From Hyphomonas sp. (lineage in GTDB: Bacteria > Pseudomonadota > Alphaproteobacteria > Caulobacterales > Hyphomonadaceae): a DNA stretch of 8,529 nucleotides. Each line of letters starts with the position of its first letter. Positions within the stretch are counted from its first letter, which is position 1. The notes beneath the pieces were generated by a model. It saw nothing but the letters and a program-made list of their open reading frames with translations. It was not told where the DNA came from and ran no database searches. The position numbers and the translations under genes were made by a program. Below are positions 1 to 7,347 of this stretch, in pieces. The stretch lies in the NCBI GenBank assembly GCA_024743015.1, contig JANSXJ010000145.1, positions 1 through 8,529 of the forward strand, given 5' to 3'.

Positions 1-3
1 AGA

Positions 4-119
4 CCGTCAAGACCGCAGACAGCGGAGGGGGATCACCCGTCCTGCACACGCCGGCGGCACGGAAGGACGGGGAGACCGCTGGCTGCGCCGGAGCCAAAGC
101 GGAGGCTTGGTCTTGACGG
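4..119. other. Multi-branched inverted-repeat structure (possible structured RNA)
   Basis: An 11-bp perfect inverted repeat (CCGTCAAGACC at 4-14, GGTCTTGACGG at 109-119) encloses several nested or adjacent pairs. These are CAGCGG 20-25 with CCGCTG 76-81, CCCGTCC 36-42 with GGACGGG 65-71, a small GGCT/AGCC hairpin at 81-95, and AAGC-ggag-GCTT at 97-108, which abuts the closing stem. Together they make a closed junction with one long arm and two short hairpins. No convincing reading frame covers it. It could be a small RNA, a 3'-UTR structure of a gene to the left of the window, or a DNA-level cruciform or palindromic element. I do not recognise the family, and the strand is undetermined. The pairings are read directly from the sequence; any function is inference. 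Confidence 0.45.
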
Positions 120-264
120 AGGACGGGGCCGCAGGCCCCAAGCAAAAACGAAAGTCAGCCCGTCAGGGCTGGCACTTCACGCGCAAGGGATGAACGCCGC
201 ATGGCCGAGACTACAGGCTCGGTTCACGACAGCCCGGCCCGCAGGGTGCGCCCGCAAACAAGCG
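120..264. other. GC-rich non-coding stretch with three consecutive hairpins
   Basis: Three further stem-loops follow the folded segment. They are GGGGCC-gca-GGCCCC (125-139), CAGCCC-gtca-GGGCTG (156-171), and a 7-bp stem at 203-209/218-224 whose two outermost pairs are G-U. None is followed by a T-run on either strand, so they are not typical intrinsic terminators. An open frame of 61 codons (190-375) crosses the segment, but its translation is rich in Pro, Ala, Arg and Cys, resembles random GC-rich sequence, and has no well-spaced ribosome binding site. I treat the stretch as non-coding. Such chains of palindromes are common in intergenic regions of integrative elements, but this one was not matched to any known element. 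Confidence 0.4.
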
Positions 265-299
265 CCTCCATTTTTTGCTGTACACATATCCATCAAATG

Positions 300-329
300 T
301 TGTGCACTTCCAACGACTCATGCGATTAT
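300..329 (+). promoter_or_regulatory. Possible sigma70 promoter of the large defence gene
   Basis: TTGTGC (300-305) and GATTAT (324-329) are separated by 18 nt, in the AT-richer leader that begins near 265. A start of transcription around 336 would leave a leader of about 36 nt before the TTG start at 372. The match is moderate (two deviations in the -35 box, two in the -10 box). It is chosen mainly because it lies in the only AT-rich stretch before the gene. Confidence 0.3.
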
Positions 330-371
330 ATTGCGCTTTGAAATCAACTTACTAAGACCGTCGGTGCGACA

Positions 372-3300
372 TTGAGAGAAGCCGCAATAACCATAGATAA
401 AGCGAAGTCATCCCGTACGGGACACACGTTCCATGAAAGGTGGACGGCCCGCCGAGCTTTGCAACTCGTCTTTCCCGACGACGACCTGTACGCGATCGCG
501 GTGGAAGGACTATCCACCAGCGAAACGGCTAAGCCCGGTACCGACGCAGATGACGTCGCAGACTTGACGCTGTTTTTTGGTCAAGGAGACAATTTCGCCA
601 CCTGTGAACGGCAGGAGGTTTTGCAGTTCAAGTACAAAGTAGACTCTCAAGATGTTACCGCATCATATCTAAAAAAAACGATCAAGAAATTTGCGGCCAG
701 CCTAGTCGGATATGAAAAGGAATTTTCGGTACAGCAGGTCAACGAAAAACTCTCGTTTGCGTTTGTCACGAATACGGATTTCTCCGCCCATCTCTGGGAA
801 GCTATCAGATGCTTGAAGGAAGGCTCGAAACCGAGCCAAAACTCCGCGCTAGGGCAGTACAATAATCTCAAAAAGTGGTGCCAAGAAGAAGGCGCTGACG
901 CCCAACGTCTCTTCTCATTGATAGAGTATCACGCTTCCACGCAGAGTTTGAACACGCAGAACTCAAAGCTACGAAGAACACTGAGCAGTTGGAGTCCCGG
1001 CGCAGATGGTCAGGCGCGAGCTCGCTTACATGGGCTTGAAGCACTGATCAGCGAGAGAGCCGGCGTTTCGGGGCAACGCAATAACCTCGTCAAAAGAGAA
1101 GACGTTCTGGATGTCCTTGGGTGTGATTCCGAAGATGATCTGTTTCCGGCAGAAACGGGGTTCGTCGATGTTGGTGTTGTTGTTGAGCGACAGGCCTTGG
1201 ACGATGCGCGTCAACGAATCGGGCAGGCAGAAAAACCGTTCTTCATTTTTGCCGACGGGGGTGTTGGGAAGACCGTATTTGTACAAAGCTTGGCACAACA
1301 GATGGGCGAAGACTACGAGACAGTGGTCTTTGATTGCTTTGGCGGCGGCTCATACCGCTCCGAGGATCAGTCCAGACATCTCCCCAAGGTTGGCCTTCTG
1401 CAAATCGTGAACGAACTGGCTTCGCGCGGCCTTTGCGATCCACAGCTGCCGACCGATGGTGATTCAGACGCGCTTATCAGGGCTGCGCGGAAGCGATTGG
1501 AGCAAGCCGCCCAGACCGTAAGGGCACGAACGATCAAGCAAGGCATCTTGGTGATTATCGATGCTGCCGATAATGCGCAGCTGGAGGCTGATGATCGAAA
1601 GGAAAAAGCATTTCCTAGATTGCTCTTGGCGAACTTGAGCCGCGAGCCTTTGGATGGTGTCAGACTTGTGCTGACAGCTCGACCTCATCGTATGGACGAC
1701 GTTATTGGCAAGAGTGATGTTGAGCGTTTTGAACTTGGCGCGTTCACGGAAGACGAGACGAGAGCATTTCTTGAGAGCAGGCGCGATTCAATCAGCGGAC
1801 TGGAGTTCTCGACGGTACTGGCGCGATCTGGGGGCAATGCCCGTGTTTTGGAGTATTTGGTTCAGAGCTGGGACGAGAACATCGCCGGCACCGTGCCGCA
1901 TGAGATAATCACCGTCGAGGAGCTAATCCGTCAACGCTGTGAGAAGATATTTCGCGATCTCCATCAGGCCGGATGGAGTGATGATGAGGTCAAGCAGTTC
2001 TTTACTGCAATATCGCTGTTGCCACCCCCGATCCCACTCAACGAGATGGCATCCGCACTTGGTTGGCCGCAATCAAAGGTAAATAGCGCTGTCTCGGACC
2101 TTGCACCGATGCTTGAGGTGCTGAAGCACGGAGCGATTTTTCGCGACGAGCCGACAGAAACGTTTATCCGGGAGAACTACGCTTCGGAGTCGAGTGCCCA
2201 GCAGGAGATAGCGGACCGACTCAACGCCTGCCAATCATCATCGGTGTATGCTGCTGAAGCATTGCCGCGATTTCTTGTGGTTATAGAGGACAGCGATCGT
2301 GCCTATGCGCTGTCAAATTCTGAAGATTTCCCCGGGATAGTGAAGTCTGAGTACGGCCGTCGACGCTTGCGGCTGCTGCGGCTGGGTGCTGCCTTTTGCC
2401 TGACTGTGAAGGAAAGGGACTATGACCGAACGTTGCGGCTCACTTTGCAGCTTGCACAAGTGGCTTCGGCGGATGCGAAGGGCGATCGGTTTATTCGTAA
2501 CTCTCCCGGCATCGCGGTGTCCCTTGGCGACCAAGATACGTCACGTCGGCTGTTTCAGGACCGCTCAGGCTGGCGCGGCGCAAGAGACGCCCGTCTCATT
2601 GTTGCCTATGCATTTCAGGGCGAGTTGGGGGAAGCGGAAATCCACCAGAATCGAGCGATCGGCTGGATTAACTGGGACTATCGAAACAGAAATGACGAGG
2701 ACCGATTCGATCGTTCTCAGCCATCGGTTTCCGATTTTGCGGCAGTCGTCTTTCTAAGTATTGTACAGGGCCACCACACCTCCGCGGACCGCAACATTGC
2801 GAAATGGAACTATCCATTCGCCATCGCTGTTTGCCGCGCCGTGATCGCACTATTGGAACAGTATGAGGTTCTGACGGGCGAAGCCGTGCTCGCAGACTTG
2901 GCCGTGTTCGCTTCGAGCAAAGATTGCACCTCGTTCGCGCTGCAAGTCTCATTGATGGCAAGCAACAAGTGCCTTGATTTCGCGTTCCACAAGCGCATTG
3001 CACGATCAGCAAGTCCTATGGCGAGAGCAATCGGGAAAGGCGCTATTGAGGATCGCCACGACGATAAACAAGCACTGCAACGGGTAATGAATGAGGCCGC
3101 GCTATCAGCACTTCTTCACAATTCTCGCCAATCGGCAGTTGGCATCAGCCGTGTTCTGAAAGCTCAGCGAGTGTCTCGCTACGACTACAGCGAACGATAT
3201 GGCTCGTTTCGAGGTTGGGCACCAATCCTGAGCGCTTGTGTTTCAGCTTGGGCAACCGGAGCGGAACTCCAATTTCATCACCTGTTGCCACACGAAGTCA

Positions 3301-6300
3301 AATCCAAGCGCGCATTCAAATCAATACGAGATAAATCTGCCCTGATCAGATATTTGGAAGGATTGGAGCAGTTCGAGCAAAATAGAGAAGTCGAATCAAA
3401 ACGTAAGCGTGAGAAAACCAAGCAGTTTAGCAGTCAAGAATGCCGCGATATCGCTGGGGGAATTGACCTAGTCATCGAACTTGCCCGAACGCTACAAGAT
3501 GTCGTTCTTAAGCACCGCCGAATTGGGGAGCAGGAATTCCGAGATTTCTTGCAGAGTTGGGAGTCAAGGCTGCGCTTTGATATTCACTGGAACGCCGAAA
3601 CAGCGCAGGACAGTTTGGCCAGAAACGTTGGATTTGGATTCGCCCTTTTGTTTTTGCGGCATGGGCGTGATCTGACGGAAGACGACGCCAGCAAACTGAC
3701 CCAGATTCTCGGTCGCGGGCGCTTCACGATCGAACAGAAACTCAGTGTTTTGCTCCTGCTGGCGCGGCATAGCAACCTACACGGCCTAGCGGGGCAATTT
3801 GCTAGACAAATCTCCGAAGACGTCCGTCATGACGAGTACATCGAACAGCGTGGCGAGCACTACATTTCCCTTACAGAGGCGCTGTTGCCGCTAGGTACGG
3901 CGGAAGCGCAACACTATTTCCGCGAAGGGCTCGCTCAACTCGATCAGCTCGGTGGTGATGACTACGACACCATCTATTCGGTTTTGTACTATGCTGCGGA
4001 GCAGAAAGGAGGATGGCTCAAGCCTGCGCTTGGCCATCGGCTGATGAATCTTTGCCAGACGATTATCCACCACGAACCGAGCAAATTCGGCTGGACGTTG
4101 TTCAGCCGGGCGGCGGCGCAGTCAATAGGTATTCAAGCTATCTACAAGATGGTCAGATGGTCAGATCAGGACACGGCGAAGTTCTCATATGGTCTGCCCC
4201 AGCTAGCCTGCTTCCTGGCCAAAAAGGGACATCTCGACCCCCGCCGTGCTGCCTTCATACTGCTGCTCTGCAAGAATGAGGGATGGCATGAATGGAAGAT
4301 CGGTGACGGATTGAACGACCTTCTCGGCGCTTCAAGCGAGGAGATTCGTCAGCTCATCTGGCGCGCAGTATTTGGCAAGCTCAAGTTCGAGTATCCCTTT
4401 GGTGGTGCAAGATACTTGTGGAAAAATCTGCTTGATTCGCTCGATGGCTTTCAGTCCGCTTCGGACAACACAGATGTCGAAGACCTTCGGATACTCATCG
4501 ATAAATCGAGCACCCGCTCAGACGAAGAGAATAGACGTCGAAACCCGCATGTTGACGCATCGCACTTTGCCGAAAGTAAGGATCGTGAAAGCGAGCAACG
4601 GGAGATCGACGAGGCGTTTGAGCAGATCGTTCGAGCCTGCGATTTGTCGTCACCCCATTCCATTGATGAGGCCATCCGCATTGTTCGCGCAGACCGGCGC
4701 TTCATGTTCAATGCGGAAAAGCGGGTTGTGGACCGGCTCAGAGGGAATTGTCCTTATGAGCAACGAACGCACTTCATAACCGTCATTGGCGAACTCGTTG
4801 AACTTGACTTCGATGATGCTGTCGAGAGCCTTATTGAAACGATATCGCTATGGGAGGATTCGTCTGCTCACATAGCTTCAAACAAGACTGGTTTCATCCA
4901 GCAGCTTTTTGAAATGAAAGGATCGGAGCTATTTGACCTGCGATACACCGGAATTCTTCGGGAAATCCATAGAATTGCGGAGTTTTGCGGAGATGCCGAG
5001 TTCGTTCTTAATCTCGTTCTCGATACCATCGTCAGGGAGAAAATCGAGTTGACCGGCGATGAATGGCTTCAGTTGGCAACGGGTCTTTGCCAGCATGCCT
5101 CCGGTGAAGCAAATCTGGACGCCCTCGAAAACCTGCTGTCCGGCCCGGCGGTCCAGATTGGCGATGAAATCGGGGAAGGCGTCTTTAGGGAGTCTTTCAC
5201 ACCGCCTACTGATCAAAGCACCACCGTCGCTGAAATCACATGGCACCTTCTGGGCAATGAGGACGCTTTCATTAGGTGGACGACAGCACGGAGCATCAAG
5301 GGCCTCGCCGATCTGGGGCTCCATTCCGATGTTGCTGCGCTTCTGGATTATTATGATCGTCCAAAGGTGGATGCATTAGCGTCCAAGGACATCGATGTAT
5401 CGTTCTTCAATGCCCAACAGTGGTTGCTTATGGGATTGGCGAGGGCCTGCCTGCACCACGGAGAAGCGCTGAGTTACATTAGGGGCCGACTTGAGCAGCT
5501 ATATGGTCGCCAAGACACCCATGCGCTCAACAAGTTACACATCGGCCGGTGCTTGCAGCACATAGCCGTTTCGCCCGCCAAATCGGAACTTTGGAATGAA
5601 GTCTGCATTCCAGCAAAGGGATACGCAGACCCGCCCACGCGCCCAAAGCCAACCGAATCGACGTCTGGGTTTGAATTTGATCATGAGTTCCACGAACGCG
5701 AGATCTCGGGCTTTGCACGTCTATTTGGCATGTCTCACGGCGAGGCTATCGATGCAGTTGCCGACGAGATAAAAGCGCGATGGCCAGAGGCCGAAGATAT
5801 GAACTTCTTCTCTGGGAACGTGCGATATCGCCGGAGCCGTACCGATCGGTACGAGAGTTATCGCGAGAGTGTCCAAAAACATGCATTGCTACTTGCTGCA
5901 ACAAAGCTAGCTGGAAACAGGCCTGTCATCCGTGAGAAATATGAGGCAGCAGAAGCGCGGCCATGGGCCGAGTGGCTTGAGCGCTACGATGTTTCTTTTG
6001 AGAGCGGCGCATGGCTTTCAGACCGCAAAGATGAAGTGCCCACGCAGGCTGCCGAATGGCTCCTAGCCCGAAACGCGGGCAAGGATGCTCTGGAAGACCA
6101 AGAGAGCTTGCTGCGCAAAGTTGGTTTGCTGGGAGACACGGGAGAACATGTGCCTCTATGCGGCCACTGGCGATCAGTTGACGGCGTTGTCGTACGAATG
6201 ATCTCGGCTCTAGCACAAAGGAAAGGCGTTATTGGGAGATGCAAAGCATTCTCCAATAGGCCTGACCATGACCTGTGGCTGCCTAGTTTCGACTCGTACG

Positions 6301-6794
6301 GCAACGTCGATCGCCACATGATCAAGAGTGACTTCGAACCGCTGATCTGGGAGCCGGAACGATATCCCGAAGGCATTGATGTAGGCGACGAGTTTGCCAC
6401 CAGTTACCCCGTCAGTCGGCCTCGATTGGGCAGAGCCCTAATCCGTGATTTGAGCTTGAGAACCGAAAACGAAGGCGGGACTTGGCTTGCTGAAGATCGG
6501 AGTATGGCACTCAGAAGTCAGGTATGGGGCCAGTGGCAACCTGATCCCGACAACCCTCATGGGTGGCATCAAGATGAAGGTGTGCTTCTCTGGGCCTGCC
6601 CGGACTGGCTAAACACCGCCCTGTCGAAGTTGAACCGTCGTTTGGTGTTCTATATCAACTTCTACAGGCCTAAGCCGTACCGCAGTTTTGATGACAGATC
6701 GAGGCTTCGGGCTGCGTACGTGGCTTTGCGGATGCCGGAAGGAACATATCGCGTCTGGCAGGCCAAAGAAGCGATGAATACGGCCTATCACTGA
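372..6794 (+). CDS. Avs-like antiviral STAND NTPase with N-terminal Cap4/DUF4297-type nuclease
   Basis: This 2140-residue protein has the three-part plan of Avs (antiviral STAND) defence proteins. Residues 17-190 resemble a Cap4/DUF4297 PD-(D/E)xK nuclease, with the opening GHTFHERWTARRAL and likely active-site residues E45 (AVEGLS), D64 (ADLTLF) and Q85/K87 (LQFKYK). The NTPase follows: P-loop ADGGVGKT (294-301), Walker B LVIIDAADNA with D397 and D400, an LTARPHR sensor-like segment (434-440), and SGGNARVLEYL (486-496), like the GxP motif of STAND proteins. Residues 520-2140 are long and helix-rich, with a basic charged stretch near 990-1020, a charged linker near 1377-1416, a Pro-rich linker near 1745-1770 and a final globular-looking module ending in YRVWQAK. 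In known Avs proteins this part recognises phage terminase or portal and triggers oligomerisation and DNA cutting. The start is TTG, because no ATG precedes the nuclease domain and the frame closes upstream at 339-341; no good Shine-Dalgarno is seen. No Avs1-type protease or hydrolase partner is nearby. Class confidence is high; the Avs subtype is not assigned. Confidence 0.85.
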   Translation: MREAAITIDKAKSSRTGHTFHERWTARRALQLVFPDDDLYAIAVEGLSTSETAKPGTDADDVADLTLFFGQGDNFATCERQEVLQFKYKVDSQDVTASYLKKTIKKFAASLVGYEKEFSVQQVNEKLSFAFVTNTDFSAHLWEAIRCLKEGSKPSQNSALGQYNNLKKWCQEEGADAQRLFSLIEYHASTQSLNTQNSKLRRTLSSWSPGADGQARARLHGLEALISERAGVSGQRNNLVKREDVLDVLGCDSEDDLFPAETGFVDVGVVVERQALDDARQRIGQAEKPFFIFADGGVGKTVFVQSLAQQMGEDYETVVFDCFGGGSYRSEDQSRHLPKVGLLQIVNELASRGLCDPQLPTDGDSDALIRAARKRLEQAAQTVRARTIKQGILVIIDAADNAQLEADDRKEKAFPRLLLANLSREPLDGVRLVLTARPHRMDDVIGKSDVERFELGAFTEDETRAFLESRRDSISGLEFSTVLARSGGNARVLEYLVQSWDENIAGTVPHEIITVEELIRQRCEKIFRDLHQAGWSDDEVKQFFTAISLLPPPIPLNEMASALGWPQSKVNSAVSDLAPMLEVLKHGAIFRDEPTETFIRENYASESSAQQEIADRLNACQSSSVYAAEALPRFLVVIEDSDRAYALSNSEDFPGIVKSEYGRRRLRLLRLGAAFCLTVKERDYDRTLRLTLQLAQVASADAKGDRFIRNSPGIAVSLGDQDTSRRLFQDRSGWRGARDARLIVAYAFQGELGEAEIHQNRAIGWINWDYRNRNDEDRFDRSQPSVSDFAAVVFLSIVQGHHTSADRNIAKWNYPFAIAVCRAVIALLEQYEVLTGEAVLADLAVFASSKDCTSFALQVSLMASNKCLDFAFHKRIARSASPMARAIGKGAIEDRHDDKQALQRVMNEAALSALLHNSRQSAVGISRVLKAQRVSRYDYSERYGSFRGWAPILSACVSAWATGAELQFHHLLPHEVKSKRAFKSIRDKSALIRYLEGLEQFEQNREVESKRKREKTKQFSSQECRDIAGGIDLVIELARTLQDVVLKHRRIGEQEFRDFLQSWESRLRFDIHWNAETAQDSLARNVGFGFALLFLRHGRDLTEDDASKLTQILGRGRFTIEQKLSVLLLLARHSNLHGLAGQFARQISEDVRHDEYIEQRGEHYISLTEALLPLGTAEAQHYFREGLAQLDQLGGDDYDTIYSVLYYAAEQKGGWLKPALGHRLMNLCQTIIHHEPSKFGWTLFSRAAAQSIGIQAIYKMVRWSDQDTAKFSYGLPQLACFLAKKGHLDPRRAAFILLLCKNEGWHEWKIGDGLNDLLGASSEEIRQLIWRAVFGKLKFEYPFGGARYLWKNLLDSLDGFQSASDNTDVEDLRILIDKSSTRSDEENRRRNPHVDASHFAESKDRESEQREIDEAFEQIVRACDLSSPHSIDEAIRIVRADRRFMFNAEKRVVDRLRGNCPYEQRTHFITVIGELVELDFDDAVESLIETISLWEDSSAHIASNKTGFIQQLFEMKGSELFDLRYTGILREIHRIAEFCGDAEFVLNLVLDTIVREKIELTGDEWLQLATGLCQHASGEANLDALENLLSGPAVQIGDEIGEGVFRESFTPPTDQSTTVAEITWHLLGNEDAFIRWTTARSIKGLADLGLHSDVAALLDYYDRPKVDALASKDIDVSFFNAQQWLLMGLARACLHHGEALSYIRGRLEQLYGRQDTHALNKLHIGRCLQHIAVSPAKSELWNEVCIPAKGYADPPTRPKPTESTSGFEFDHEFHEREISGFARLFGMSHGEAIDAVADEIKARWPEAEDMNFFSGNVRYRRSRTDRYESYRESVQKHALLLAATKLAGNRPVIREKYEAAEARPWAEWLERYDVSFESGAWLSDRKDEVPTQAAEWLLARNAGKDALEDQESLLRKVGLLGDTGEHVPLCGHWRSVDGVVVRMISALAQRKGVIGRCKAFSNRPDHDLWLPSFDSYGNVDRHMIKSDFEPLIWEPERYPEGIDVGDEFATSYPVSRPRLGRALIRDLSLRTENEGGTWLAEDRSMALRSQVWGQWQPDPDNPHGWHQDEGVLLWACPDWLNTALSKLNRRLVFYINFYRPKPYRSFDDRSRLRAAYVALRMPEGTYRVWQAKEAMNTAYH

Positions 6795-6945
6795 CACCTC
6801 GAAATCGGAACGCGTAGCACTGCGAGTTGATTGCGGAAAGCTTGCATCCATCTTAGGCAAGGTGGCACGCATCCAATCCGCGCAGGGTTGATCAGGGTTC
6901 CAAGGGGCTTGAAAGATCTTTGGTCGCCTCCAAGCGCGGGAGCTT

Positions 6946-7057
6946 GGCCTCCATGGCATGGTCGTGGGTATCGGGTCACGAAAGACCTGATCGGCATCCA
7001 ATCGCCGGACGGTTGGCCCCACGGCGTGGTCTCCATGAAATGGCCTCCATGGAATGG
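6946..7057 (+). repeat. Three imperfect copies of a 16-bp CCATG-containing repeat
   Basis: GGCCTCCATGGCATGG (6946-6961), GGTCTCCATGAAATGG (7028-7043) and GGCCTCCATGGAATGG (7042-7057) share the consensus GGYCTCCATGRMATGG. The last two overlap by two bases, giving a 14-bp period there, while the first is 66 bp away. The copies lie in the hairpin-rich intergenic region. No function is evident. Confidence 0.55.
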
Positions 7058-7151
7058 GCTGGGGTCTTGGGGGCAGGCACGCCCGCCAAGTCGATGGGTG
7101 CAGGGAGAGCGACGTCCCCTTGCGAGTGATTGAACGGCGATACGTTCTATT

Positions 7152-7184
7152 GGCTCAGGATGGGTTCATCACCCTGACGGAGCC
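7152..7184. other. Compound stem-loop
   Basis: GGCTC (7152-7156) pairs with GAGCC (7180-7184), and inside it GGGT (7162-7165) pairs with ACCC (7171-7174) around a 5-nt TCATC loop. TCAG 7155-7158 and CTGA 7174-7177 offer an alternative middle helix. This is a stable-looking hairpin without a downstream T-run. It could be a transcript end structure or part of a structured RNA. Confidence 0.35.
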
Positions 7185-7204
7185 ACGGGTCGGGGGGATG
7201 CAAC

Positions 7205-7225
7205 GGGGGCGCGCAGCGGGCCCCC
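7205..7225. other. GC-rich hairpin, terminator-like stem without a T-tract
   Basis: GGGGGC (7205-7210) pairs perfectly with GCCCCC (7220-7225) across a 9-nt loop. The bases that follow (TTGCCAAGG) hold no T-run, so this is not a canonical intrinsic terminator. It does sit just before the compositional switch and could shield the downstream promoters from read-through. Confidence 0.35.
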
Positions 7226-7236
7226 TTGCCAAGGTG

Positions 7237-7253
7237 GTTTTGTACTACAAAAC
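7237..7253. promoter_or_regulatory. 17-bp perfect palindrome, operator-like
   Basis: GTTTTGTACTACAAAAC has two perfect 8-bp arms around a central C. It lies 3 bp before the duplicated promoter block and 5 bp before the first -35 box, a usual place for a dimeric regulator of the downstream genes. I do not recognise the motif as a known operator, and it is not repeated elsewhere in the window. It could instead be a recombination or integration site, since it sits at a sharp GC-to-AT boundary. Confidence 0.4.
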
Positions 7254-7258
7254 ACATC

Positions 7259-7287
7259 TTGCAAAGCAACTCAAATTATTCGATAAT
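7259..7287 (+). promoter_or_regulatory. Sigma70-type promoter, distal copy
   Basis: TTGCAA (7259-7264) and GATAAT (7282-7287) are spaced by exactly 17 nt, close to the TTGACA/TATAAT consensus. Transcription would begin near 7294 and run through the second repeat copy into the gene at 7384. A short inverted repeat overlaps the -10 box and the 17-bp palindrome lies just upstream; either could be a regulator site. Confidence 0.55.
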
Positions 7288-7318
7288 GTGCATTTTTTAA
7301 TACATATGTAGAGAGATC

Positions 7319-7347
7319 TTGCAAAGCAACTCAAATTATTCGATAAT
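7319..7347 (+). promoter_or_regulatory. Sigma70-type promoter, proximal copy
   Basis: This is identical to the distal promoter: TTGCAA at 7319-7324 and GATAAT at 7342-7347 with a 17-nt spacer. A start near 7354 leaves about 30 nt before the ATG at 7384, a leader containing TACATATGTA and the GAGAG ribosome binding site. It is the best promoter candidate in the window and the likely main one for the two small membrane-protein genes. Confidence 0.55.

Larger units (their letters stand above)
6795..7255. other. GC-rich intergenic region without a convincing gene, rich in hairpins
   Basis: About 460 bp follow the defence gene. Frames crossing it (for example 6831-7133 on plus, 6609-7022 on minus) translate to Trp-, Pro-, Gly- and Arg-rich sequence with no recognisable domain, so I call none of them. 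The segment has many local stems: TCGGGTC-acgaaa-GACCTGA (6971-6990, one G-U), CGGC/GCCG (6992-7007), CCAC-ggc-GTGG (7019-7029), GGGC/GCCC (7071-7084), a compound hairpin at 7152-7184 and GGGGGC/GCCCCC at 7205-7225. A 10-mer GCATCCAATC occurs twice (6869-6878, 6994-7003). No stem is followed by a T-run, so no intrinsic terminator for the upstream gene is evident. Origin unknown; it could be decayed coding sequence or a structured transcript. Confidence 0.5.

Noticed and set aside
125..139. GGGGCC-gca-GGCCCC as an intrinsic terminator
   Set aside because: No T-run follows on either strand; only an A-rich tract lies on its right side, which is the wrong base for a plus-strand terminator and the wrong side for a minus-strand one.
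190..375. 61-codon open frame upstream of the defence gene as a real gene
   Set aside because: Its composition looks like translated GC-rich non-coding DNA, it crosses a hairpin, and the AAGGG before its ATG is immediately adjacent rather than properly spaced. Kept only as a possible coupling leader in the findings.
4148..4168. GATGGTCA repeated twice and then GATCA inside the defence gene, a possible slippage (phase-variation) site
   Set aside because: Only two full 8-bp units; too few to support phase variation. The reading frame is intact through it.
6609..7022. 137-codon minus-strand frame running into the 3' end of the defence gene
   Set aside because: It overlaps the clear coding end of the large gene by about 185 bp and has no recognisable domain; likely a shadow frame.
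6831..7133. 100-codon plus-strand frame in the intergenic region
   Set aside because: Trp-, Pro- and Gly-rich translation with no domain pattern, spans several hairpins and the 16-bp repeats, and competes with other equally long frames on both strands.
7054..7311. 85-codon frame ending inside the first 60-bp repeat copy
   Set aside because: Passes from GC-rich hairpins into the AT-rich promoter repeat with a matching break in amino-acid composition; no plausible start signal.
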